A DNA stretch of 64,000 bases from Phaeosaccion multiseriatum. Lineage: Eukaryota > Ochrophyta, other classes. Every line of letters begins with the position of its first letter. The first letter of the stretch is position 1. Below are positions 44,851-55,093 of the stretch, piece by piece. Position numbers and translations under genes: made by a program. The notes under the pieces are model-generated. The model was not told where the DNA came from, ran no database searches, and saw only the letters and a program-made list of their open reading frames with translations. Location of the stretch: the NCBI GenBank assembly GCA_965112735.1, contig OZ218953.1, positions 4,588,001 through 4,652,000 of the forward strand, written 5' to 3'.

Positions 44851-47800
44851 ATGCCGCCCAATGCGGACGACCGGCAGGATAACGGAGTGGACGAGTGCAG
44901 GCAGCCGGCGAGGCGAGCTTTCAGAGGGTCAATCATACATTCGTTGGGCCTCGATGATCTTGAGATCGTCCCAGATGGGCTTATTATTGTCGATGCGGAT
45001 GGAGTTATTCTGCAGCTGCTGGACCTCAGCAGCGAGGAGAGCACTTTGGCCACTTCTCGCCTCTTCAAGGAGGCCGAACACTGGATCATGCCTTCCAAAA
45101 CAGACCCAGACATAGTGGTCAAGCATATCCGCGCACAACACGTGCTGCTAGGAGACGTGGTGGGGCGGGGCATGGGTGGTGTGAGCGTTGCTGGCATGTA
45201 TGGCGTCGTCCCTGTGAGCGACGACCCCACTTCCGCTTCGTATCAAGTGAGTCTGCGCGGACTGTTCAAGGACGTGATTGCTCAGCTCAGACGCGGTTTG
45301 GTGAGGTTCTGGGTGGCGTATGCGCCCTTCGCCCGCATTGGAACTGAGGTGGTTCGCGTGTGGCTGCTGGCAGAAGGAGGTGGAGGCGGAGGAGGAGGAG
45401 GAGGAGGAGGAGGAGGAGGCATCATGGAGGTGGTAAAGAGGCATCTCACCGTACCAGAGTATGTGGAGCAAGTAGCAGCCTTCCTTGCACAAGGAGACGA
45501 ACAGAGGGAGGCAGCAGCAGCAGCAGCAGCAGCAGACTTGGTGCTTGACGAGAGCCCGAGGCGGCCGCCCAGTGGAGAGGCGCTCGAGTCGCTGCTTCGA
45601 GTCAACATCTCGCACTGCCTGGTCTACCTCAACGAATGGCTACAGGGCAGCGGGAACATCTCGCTGGAGTCCGAGATTGAAGGTGAGAGGAGGGAGAGGA
45701 AGGGTTTTGCTTTTGTTTGGGGAGGGGGGGGGGCGAATGAGTTGTCGAGTTGCGTTGTGGGGCCAAGTACTTTTGGCTTCGTAGTAACGGCACCGCTCAT
45801 GCCCTCCGCCAATGGACCACCGAAGAAGGAATCGCAGCTTAATGCCCTTCATCCTGACCCCGTCAGTATCTTGTTTGCTTGCATACGTTGCTTACTTGCT
45901 TGCTTGGCTGGCTTTGCTTGCTCTGCTTGCTACTTGCTTTGCTTTGCTTTGTGTGCTTGCTTTGCTTGCGTTGCTTGCCCTGCTTATTGCTGACTTGCTT
46001 TGCCCTGCTTTGTCCTGCTTTGCCCTGCTTAACATGGTCTGTTTCCTTGCCTTTGCTTGCTTGTCTCTTGCCACCACTCCAACTCAGGCATTCCGGTGCG
46101 GGTGGTGGACGATCTCGCGACTGTGGAGCGGTCCCGCTGGAGTCTGTGGAGGGAGCTCAAGGCGGGCAGGCTGGGTATGAGCCGCTTCTTGACGGCCACT
46201 TTCGAAGCGGCACATCGCATCTCCAAGGCAAACACCAACACCGTCACCAACAAGCAGAAGCAGCAGCAGCAGCAGCAACAGCAGGGGAGCTCCTCCCCCC
46301 AGTTGGGCTCCCCAAAGTCAACGAAGTGGCAGTCCGTGGCCTTGGCCGTCTTTCTGAAGCTCATGACGGAGCTCGAGTCCCCCGCGGAGTTCGTGCCCGA
46401 GCTGCTCATGCCCTTCACGTCGGCCCTCATTCGGCAGGCTTCGGACCCGCTTGCTGCTATGCAGAGCTGCGGAGGAGACGAGATGCTGGTACTCCGTCCA
46501 CCCCTGAGGCAGTGGTGCTACTACTTTGAGATGTGTGGGTGTACGCGCTTTGCAGATGAGGTGTCACAGAGGGACGTGTTGCTAGATGTACAACACGTCA
46601 AGCAGGTGATAGGGACCTTCAGCAAGGAGGAGGTTATGCAGGCAGCCAGCTTCCATGGAGATATCGGCGGCAGCCCCGTAGGGATGGACAGCATGGCCAG
46701 AGAAGAGCAGGCTAAGGTGCTGAACGGAGAGGAGGGGGTGCGGCAGGCTCTGCGCGAGCTCGGGCAACGGTACCTTGCCAAATTCGACGGGCTGAAGTTC
46801 ATGGTCTCGGCCAAAGGAAAGTCGGGGCCAGAGCTGCTTGCCCTTCTCGAGGCACGCATCAAGAACAGCGAGGAGCAGGAGGTGCAGCATGCGAGGGAGG
46901 CCCTTAGGGAGATCACAGTCAAGAGGCTGACCTCAAAGCCGCCCGACTGCGCAAGGGTCAGGATGGAGGCTCTCTTGGCCAAGCATGGAGTTGCTGGTGC
47001 GTCCATTGCCCTGGTGTCTAGCTCCTCTTCCTCCTCCTCCTCCCCCTCCTCCCTCTCCTCGGCCGCCGCCACCAAGACCCATCAGCAGCAGCACATTGTG
47101 CTGGGTCTACGGGACAAGGCCTCGGATGAGCCCGTCACAGCGGATACGTGCTTTGAAGTGGCGTCTCTGAGCAAGTCCGTGGGCACGGCGTTTAGCATGG
47201 AGTACTTTCGGTCGCGAGGCGTCTCCATCTTTGACACCCCTGCCAACGCATTGCTCAAGAAGGGGGGCTCCTCCTTCCGCCTGAGTGGGCCGTACGCAGA
47301 GGAAGTGATGCTGGTACACCTCATGTCACACTCGGCACTCAACCTGCACTACGTGAACGGAGTGCCGCTGGATAGGGAGGATGCGAATGGAGGCTTGCCC
47401 GACATTCGACTACTCATCGAGGGGTGCTCTGATCCCGTTTCGTACACGCCCATCGAAGGTGAGAGAGAGATGGAGAGAGAGAGGCACGGCTTATCATCAA
47501 TGAGAGAGAGCGAGGCACGGCATATCATCAATGAGAGAGAGAGGCACGGCATATCATCAATGAGAGAGAGAGGCACGGCATATCATCAATGAGAGAGAGA
47601 GGCACGACGTGTCACCATTGTGGTGCTTGAGTCCCCTTCCTCACTTCCTTCTTGTGGCCTGTCTGCCTTTCACCATCTCTCCCTTCTGTCTCTATCCCCA
47701 TCTCTCTCTCCCTTTCCTCTCTCTCTCTCTGTACCCCCCCTCTCTCTCGTCTCTCCCCCCTCACTCGCCCTCTCTCGTGTAGTGCTCGGCCCGCCCGGTG

Positions 47801-49881
47801 AGGTGTTCCGCTACAGCGGGGGAGGCTTCCTCGTGCTACAACACATCATCGAGAGCCTGGAGGGCGGCAAGAGGAGCATCGCTTCCATCTCACAGCCCTT
47901 CATTGACAGCCTTTTCGGCACTGCTGTATCACCAACTGCTGCTGCTTCTGGTGCTACTACTGGTGGTCCCGATCCGGAAGTAGCCTCGTCCTCCCTCTTC
48001 ACCTTCGACCCCAACCCCAACCACAGCAGCAATTTCATGGTGGCTTGCGGCTACGACAGCGAAGGCGCAGTCATCCCGGGCACGCGCCTCGTCTTCCCAG
48101 CGTTTGCTGCAGGAGCGTTGGCGACTCCGGCGGCCATCCTGCACTTCTTGCAGACCCTCAGCGCGGCCTACGCAGACCCGAGAGGAGGGGGAGGAGCGGG
48201 GGCACTCGCAGGCCCTATTTCGCACGACACGGCTGTACTCATGCTGCACGGGACGGACAAGGGGTGCCTCGACTTTATGGGTTGTAAGATGGGGGTGGGT
48301 ATCTTCACGGCAGAGGCGGGTGGGAATCGCTTTGCCGTCCACCAGGGGGCGAACGACGGTTTCCGCGCGCTCTTTTTGCACTGCTACAAGGGCCCTGACG
48401 TGGGGACGGGTGTTGTGGTGTGCGCCAATGGAGGCAACAAGGCCGTGGGCTTCATCAGTGAAGCGGTGCAGGAGGTGCTAAAAGTGCTCAAGGTTACGGG
48501 TGTGGACTGCCATCTCTTCGACCGCCCACCGCCTTCCCTCCAGCAGGGGGGTGCCAAGACGGTTGTCAAACAGGAGGACCTTGTCAATTTGGGCTATAAG
48601 CAAGCCCTCTTTTCGGCCTTCAGGCCCGACCTGCCCGCGAGAATCGAGGACGTCGACCCCGAGGCCTCAACGGGTGCCAACGACCCGCGTTGGGAGTACA
48701 ACGGAGCCCGAGACGCAAAGGTGGTGTGTGTCACCAACCAGGCCTTTGCACGGGCGGACAACCTTTGCTCGGCGCGCTTACCACTCTTCGACCCGGCGCT
48801 GTTTGGCCCTCAGGGCAAGGTGATGGACAGTTGGGAGACCACCCGACACAACCCGGCCGTGTGCGATGAGCTTGTGCTGGCCCTGAAGGAGAGCATGGCA
48901 GTGAGCTTTGTCATGCTCTCTACCAAGTACCACACCGGAAACAACTTCAAAGAGGTAGAGGTGTTGGGTTTCCAATCCGAGGCGGCGGCGGTGGCAGCGA
49001 TGCTGACCAAGAGCGGCGCTTCCTCTGCTTCTGCTTTGGGTGCTGTGGAGGGGGAGGGAGTGGGAGGAGGAGCGGTGCTGCTGCTGCCCAGGCACATGCT
49101 GAAGGGCCACTCGGAGCTCCGGGTGACTGTGGACCCCTCCACCTCCACCAAACCTGTGTCGCACATTCTCGTGCGCGCCTTCCCAGACGGGGGGCTGACT
49201 CGACTCGGCCTCTTCGACCGGAGCCTGCCCCAGGCGTTTCTCGAGGGCTTTGCTCCTGCTGCAGAGGCCGTGCCCATCCCCTGCTCGGACCCCGTACCTG
49301 CGCCGCTCAAGCCCCTCGCGATGGAGTACAACACCCCCAGCGAGGAGGACATTGCTGCCAATCTGGCGACGATTCAGGTCGGGGAGGAGTACAACGTGGC
49401 AGGAAGGGCCTTTGGAGGGCGCTTCGTGTCGGCCACCAACGAGCATTACGGGCCTGCCAGTGCTGCCCTGAGCCCCTACCCTCCCCTCGACATGTTTGAC
49501 GGTTTCGAGTCGGCCAGGAGCCACAACCGAGAGAACGAGGAGTGCATCATCGTGGCGCTTGCCAAGCCCTGCCTTCTCCATCGCATCGAGCTCGACTTTA
49601 CCTTTTTTGTCAACAACGCTCCTCTGGAAGTCGCCATCTGGGGCCTTGACGCAAGCAGTATGAGCGGCAGTACGAATGGCGGTGGCGGTGGCGGTGACTT
49701 GCCCTGGAGTGAGGCAGCGCAGATGGTGGGTCGAACGTGTGTCAAGGCCTTCGCGGCCAATGTCAAGACCTTCGAGTTCCGCGGCGAGCAGCAGCAGAAG
49801 GTGATGGTGGATCACCTCAAGATCTCGCTGTACCCTGACGGAGGAGTCAACCGCATACGGGCCTTCACCATGAAGGAGTAA
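44851..49881 (+). CDS. Chimeric gene: guanine deaminase N-terminus + truncated malate synthase-OHCU decarboxylase-hydrolase-allantoicase
   Basis: Three exons (44851-45682, 46088-47458, 47783-49881) join in phase to 1,433 residues. Codons 1-67 copy the guanine deaminase first exon (MPPNADDRQD.. to SSEESTLA). The frame then passes without a break into malate synthase at TSRLFKEAEHW. The uricase domain, both malate synthase Mg ligands and its acyl-CoA half are gone, so malate synthase activity is not expected. OHCU decarboxylase is complete and has His467 (FHGDIGG) where the full-length gene has Asn. The hydrolase motifs (SLSK, YSG, HQG) and both allantoicase repeats are intact. Splice sites are identical to those of copy 1. 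No stop or frameshift has accumulated in 4.3 kb of coding sequence, which argues for a young or selected gene. Whether it is expressed is unknown. Confidence 0.85.
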
Positions 49882-50141
49882 ATAGTGTGTATTGCATTGC
49901 TCTTTACATTAGTATATACATATTTACAAGTCCAAAGTGACACGCGACAGGGTGGTTTTCGCTTGCCATTGCCACACATATCCCTCTCTTTGCTCGCGGT
50001 TGCTTGTGCTGTGCTGACGCCCCCTTCAGTCACCCCTCAATCGAGCTGCTGGGCGTAAAGCACAAGAGGCAAAAGAAAGAGTTGTATGGTGTGAGGCTGA
50101 GCGCCTCTGCTCTGGGCCTTCACATGACTCAGGAGATGTGA

Positions 50142-50382
50142 CTAGCTGCCTCTGTAGGTGGAGTATCCAAACGGGTTCAGCAGCAAGGGCACATGGTAGT
50201 GCTCCGTGTCTGTGGTCTGGAACACGATTGACACCTCAGGATAGAAGCACGCCGTACTGAGGCTCTCGTAGTAGCCGCCGGTATCGAAGTGCAGGCGATA
50301 CACGCCTTGAGAAGGTACAGAGGAACGCACAGCAGGGAGCCGAGTAGCAGCAGCAGAACCAGAGCATCAGCACCACCACCAT

Positions 50383-50419
<37 letters not shown>

Positions 50420-50879
50420 GTACTCTTACTCTCAGCGATGGTCAGTAAATGGCAAATTCCTGTCGCTCTTTTTTTCTTCTTCTATGCAGCAGGATACCAC
50501 AACAAGGCCCAATCAATCCCGACCCCCCCTGCTGCTGGTCGTAAGTCTTCCTAAACTTTTCTCCCAGGTTCTCTCACCCGGCTCTAGAAGGACGTCGCTC
50601 TTCAGCAGATCCTTCACCCGCCCATCATTGTCCGTCACCCCTTCGCCGCCCATGAGAGGAGGAGGGTAGAGAACAACACAAGTGAGCGACCTGACTGGAA
50701 GAGCACGGGGGACCCGAAGCTCATTCATTTGTTCCTTACTCTATCAGATGTTGCTCACCCTCGGCAATGAGGTTCCACTCCCCTGTTGACTCCCCTGGCC
50801 TCTGCAGGGAGATCCTCACTCCCGTGGCAGGCTTTCCCAGGCTCGTGTCCAGGATATGCGAGGTGATCTGGCTCACCAT
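50142..50879 (-). CDS. uraH: 5-hydroxyisourate hydrolase (transthyretin-like)
   Basis: Three exons (50879-50759, 50640-50578, 50305-50142) with phase-1 junctions give 115 residues, close to the usual 110-120. It has the family blocks [49 protein letters not shown] and the C-terminal [19 protein letters not shown]. The active-site pieces (N-terminal His-Ile-Leu-Asp, an Arg of GVRI, HYH and the final YRGS) are all present. The enzyme opens 5-hydroxyisourate, the product of uricase, to OHCU. It stands divergent to guanine deaminase and convergent with the chimeric gene. The exon 2 acceptor GGCGAAG was chosen because it gives the compact family spacing, and an upstream CAG would add about 16 residues. 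The ATG at 50879 directly precedes the conserved start. No targeting peptide was seen. Confidence 0.88.
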
Positions 50880-51386
50880 ACTCCACGCAGCAGCAGAGCA
50901 AGAGCCAAAGGGAAATAGAATGGGGGAAGAGTGAGCGTAAAAGTGTAAAAGTAATGGATGGCAACTAACGGCTTCGTGCGTGCCAAACTCCGAAAGTTCG
51001 ATCAAAGTTCCCGCCCTCAATTATTTTTCCCTTTCTTCCTTAAAGCCAGGGCTTATACAGCCGACAGATACAAAGGTAGATGCACAAATAATGAGTCTCT
51101 ACCCTTCTTTCCTTAGTTTAATGCGCTGTGTCCACAGGAGCCCTGTTGCTGCTAACCATTCCGTACATAACCTTAAGTTCGTCAGAACAACTCCTCACAA
51201 TCCTTTCCTTCCTCTCCCCCTCTCCACCTCCTCTCTTCCTTCCTCAACCTTAAAACTGATGAACTTCTCACAGTCCTTCCCCACCTCCCCCACTCTCCAA
51301 TTCCGCTCTTCCTTCCTCACAGCATCCCTACTATTCAGCGCCAAGTCTTCGACTGACCAAAGCTGTTACGCTGCTGAGCGGGGGGC
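50880..51386. promoter_or_regulatory. Divergent promoter region, HIU hydrolase (-) / guanine deaminase (+)
   Basis: A 507-base gap lies between outward-facing start codons of two genes of one pathway, so a shared regulatory region is likely. The copy-1 counterpart is diverged and carries the TIR element. T/C-rich tracts lie at 51205-51260, and no specific motif was recognised. Confidence 0.45.
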
Positions 51387-54300
51387 ATGCCGCCCAATGC
51401 GGACGCCCACCAGGATAACGGAGTGGACGAGTGCAGGCATCCGGCGAGGCGAGCTTTCAGAGGGTCAATCATACACTCGTTGGACCTCGATGATCTTGAG
51501 ATCATCGCGGATGGGCTTATTATTATCGACGCGGATGGAGTCATTCTGCAGCTGCTGGACCTCAGCAGCGAGGAGAGCACTTTGGCCCTGGAGAGAGACT
51601 TCTCGGAGATTGAGATCGCAGACCACAGCGGGCAGCTCATCATCCCGGGCATGATTGATGCTCACTGCCACGCACCTCAGCACCTCTTTGCCGGGACGGG
51701 CATGGACCTGCCGCTGCTGGATTGGTTGGAGCGATACACCTTCCCCACGGAGGCCAAATTCTCAGATGAGAGCATGGCTGCTGAAGTGAGCATAGACCAG
51801 AGCTTCGAGATAGAGCAGTAGGAGAGGCCTACCTCGCTTTGCAGAGTGGAGTACGCGCGCGCCCTTTCTCTCTCCCTCCCTCTCTCTCTCTCTCTGTGTG
51901 TGTGTGTATGTGTTTCTCTCTCCTTCACTCACTGTCGGTCATTCTCTGCTGGAACACACGTCGCGCCCCCACCTACCCCTCTCCGCGTCCCTCCAGGTTT
52001 ACGAGAAGGTCGTTGCTCGCCACCTCAAGTCCGGCACAACCTTTGCCTCTTACTTCGCGACCATCCACACAAACGCAAGTATAGCTCTGGCTCAGGCATG
52101 CAACAAGGCCGGCCAGCGCGCGTACATTGGCAAGGTTACAATGGACCGCAACAGCCCGGACTTCTACATTGAGGAGGCCGATGAGGCTGTCAAGGAAGCA
52201 GAGAGCTTTGCGGTTAAGGTGCTCAACATGAACGCGGTGAGTGGGCGGGTCTGAGGCGCAGAGGTTGCTCTGCCTGTTCCGTGTCCTCCTCGCCCCTTTC
52301 TTCTCTGACTCTCCCCCTCTCTTTGTCTCCCTGTGTCTGTCTCTCTGTATCTCTCTCTGTCTCTGACTGTGTGTGTGCCTCTCGCTCTCTCTCGCGCGCT
52401 CTCCCTCTCTACTGTCTCTCTCACGACGCAGCGCGGCGCCAAGCACTCTGCCGACTGCGAGGCCTTCTGGAGGGGGGAGAGCAGTGAACCCCCCCCTCCG
52501 CTGCTCAACCAGAGACACACACCCACTGTGCTACCGTGTATCACTCCGCGCTTTGTGCCCTCTTGCACGGGGGCTACGATGGAAGGCCTTGGGAACATCG
52601 CGAAGAAGTTCACTTTGCCTGTGCAGGTACGCACCAAACACGCATGCATTACGTATCATCACACACACGCACATACACGCACACACACGCGCAAGTACAC
52701 ACACACAAGCACACATACACATATGACATACACATATCACATACACACAGGCAAGAACACACACACACACATAAGCACACACACAAACGAAACGGGGAAA
52801 TCAGCGCGGAGAATTAAGAGGAGGAAGCAAAGGCGCAAGCCAAGCGTATCCACCAAACTCAAGCCCTTCCTCCACGACCTGTCCCTCCGCCCACCCCTTA
52901 CTCCTCATCTTCAGTCGCACTTGAGTGAGAACCCAGACGAGATTGCGTGGGTGAGTGAGCTCCACCCCGACTGCGAGACATACGCGCATGTGTACGAGAA
53001 GTACAATTTACTCGGCCCCTCTTCCTTCATGGCCCACTGCTGCCACTCGCCCGAGACGGAGCTGACACTGCTCGCGAAGTCTCAGACCGGAGTAGTGCAC
53101 TGCCCCTCGTCGAACCTGATGTTGTGTTCGGGTATCGCGGATATCAAGGTAAAGGCTTCACATTCAGTCCATCACTCCCTTCCTCATTTCATTACTCCCT
53201 CACTTCCTCACTCACTCACTCACTCACTCACTCACTCACTCACTCACATACACACTCATTCACTCTTTCCCTCACGTACTCACCCACTCCCTCCCTCTCT
53301 CTCTCCCTCACTCCTTCTCTTGCTTCCCCACAAATTCCCTCCCTGCCTCCTTTCCTTAGAAAATGTTGAGTATGGGCATCAATGTTGGGATCGGTACGGA
53401 TGTGGCTGGAGGCTTCAGCCCGAGTATGTTCGATGCAATGCGCCTCACCCTCCAGTCTTCCCGGTGAGTGGGATGAGAGTGAGTGAGTGAGTGAGTGAGT
53501 GAGTGAGTGAGTGAGTGAGTGAGCGAGCGAGCTTGCCTCGCTCCTCCGCCTGATCGACCAAATCTCTTCAGAACCCCGCCCTTCTTACTTTTATCCATAT
53601 CTCACTGTGGCTTTCCTTATCGTAACTTGCTCGCTGCCTCCACCTCAATCCTCAACACCTTCATATACAACCTGAAGAGCTCACGCGCTGGCCAAGTATC
53701 AGAGTCCGCTAGCGACACCCCAGACACGTAAGTTCAACACTTAGTTCAACACTTTCCTCCTTCTGGTCCAAACTACATGTGCCCGTTCGCCCTCCTCCGT
53801 TTCTGTCTTATCTTGTGCCCCCCTCCCCTCGCCGACCCCCCGATCTCCTCATTTTACTTTTTCGCTCTTCTGCGTTGTTCACAAAAGGTGTGTCGATTGC
53901 GGACACTCTGAGCGTCCGAGAAGTATTCTACTTGGCCACCGTGGGGAACGCACAGGTGTTGGGCAACGGTAAGATGCTCGGCAACTTCCTCCCCGGCAAG
54001 AAGCTCGATGCGCTGGTGGTGAATGTGGACACAGGGGCAAGCTTCGACGTGTTTGGGCATGAAGGGCTCGAGGAGCTCTTCTCCAAGTTCATCTTTCAAG
54101 GCGACGATCGGTGCATCAGCAGCGTCATTGTCAATGGGGAATATGTGCTGGGCAGGGAGAAGGCAGTGGCGGTTACGTCCGAAGAGTCGTTTGCCTCTCA
54201 TGCCGCGATTGAGACGGTGCATGTGCTGGAGGAGATGGAGAAGACTTTCAACAAGCGAGTGCAGGATAGTTCCAACTTTATCAAGACGGCCCACCCTGCC

Positions 54301-54423
54301 AGTGAGAGCGTCACGTCCAGCACCGTGTCCAGCAGCACGACGCAAACCTCGACTCGCGCTGGCACGGGCATGCGGGGTAGCACGAGTTTCGCAAACCTGC
54401 CGGAAGATGAACAAGTGAGCTAG
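51387..54423 (+). CDS. GDA: Guanine deaminase (guanase)
   Basis: Seven exons (51387-51785, 51997-52236, 52432-52626, 52915-53148, 53360-53463, 53678-53727, 53888-54423) join in phase to 585 residues. It is an amidohydrolase that turns guanine into xanthine and ammonia with one Zn ion. The Zn ligands are in place: H93-C-H95 in PGMIDAHCHAPQ, the His of VQSHLSE, the His of FMAHCCH and the Asp of GIGTDVAGG. Guanase-specific blocks include FAGTGMDLPLLDWLERYTFP, KVTMDRNSPDFY, ITPRFVPSC and HCPSSNLMLCSG. The C-terminal 90 residues after the catalytic fold are Ser/Thr-rich and longer than usual, ending EDEQVS with no PTS1. Exon 6 is only 50 bases. Its start was chosen because it restores phase and gives RAHALAKYQ. 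The 5' end of this gene was copied into the chimera at 44851. Confidence 0.93.
53206..53522. repeat. (ACTC)n before and (GTGA)n after a GDA exon
   Basis: (CACT)n lies at 53206-53247 in the intron before exon 5. (GTGA)n at 53478-53522 starts 14 bases after the exon 5 donor GTGAGT, apparently as an extension of the donor motif. Confidence 0.9.
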
Positions 54424-55093
54424 GGAGGGGGGTTTGGGTGTAGCTGTTTGGTGGATCGGAGGGGAGCAAGATGGGGTGAAGACGAGGGCGAGCAGGAGTT
54501 TGGGAGGGTTGGGTGTTACTATTGGGGGGGGGGTTGGAGGGGGCACATGTTATGAAGACGAGAGTAGTTCGGGGCGGGGGGGGGGGGGGGGGGGTGACGT
54601 GTACAAAGCACGTGCAGGGTTGACGTAAGAGAGCGCACCGACGGGAAGAAGGAAGAGGGCTTCTTCGATTGGTCTGACATTTCACGCACCTGAAGTTTGC
54701 GGGCTGGCGGCTTTTGAGGCAAGTCGGTCGAAATGGAGGGGCGGAAAGGAAAGACACCAGCGAGGGGGGGGCGGGCAGTAGGGGAAAGCAGCGGCGCATG
54801 TAAGTAGTAAGGGGAATGTATGAAGGGAAACGTAAAATATACTAAAAAAGAGCAGCCGCGAGAAGGACACTTGGTCTGTTTCTTATTTTGAAATGATGAG
54901 GTTTTCCTACTTACAAGTGTGCCTCAGTAATCGGGCTCTTATCCCTGCAACGCCTTCGCCTATGTACATGGCGCCCTCGTTATGCGCGTTTTGTTGCGCT
55001 GTGCTTCTATCCGAAGTCAAACAAAAGTCTCCCCTTCACCCCTCTGCCAAGTGGGCCCTCCCCTTCACCCCTCTGTCAAGTGGCCCCACCCCT
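54424..55093. other. Convergent spacer, GDA (+) / TauD-like (-)
   Basis: This spacer holds both 3' ends. There is a G18 homopolymer near 54577-54594 and an imperfect duplication of a CCCCTTCACCCCTCTG..CAAGTGGG phrase at 55032-55090. No coding exon was recognised. Confidence 0.5.

Larger units (their letters stand above)
37748..45051. repeat. Tandem segmental duplication, copy 1
   Basis: This unit runs from inside the malate synthase region of the fusion gene, through the broken HIU hydrolase, to codon 67 of a guanine deaminase first exon. Copy 2 starts at 45051. Coding DNA and introns are about 99% alike by eye as far as about 43.3 kb. Beyond that the unit diverges strongly and holds an inserted TIR element. 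Confidence 0.9.
45051..51587. repeat. Tandem segmental duplication, copy 2
   Basis: This is the second unit, from the chimera junction to the same point in the first exon of the intact guanine deaminase gene. It is about 0.77 kb shorter than copy 1, mainly because it lacks the TIR element and neighbouring sequence. Confidence 0.9.

Noticed and set aside
50980-51654. Plus-strand 224-codon frame overlapping guanine deaminase exon 1
   Set aside because: It is in a different frame from the enzyme and low-complexity Ser/Leu/Pro. The enzyme frame is supported by Zn-ligand motifs and splicing.
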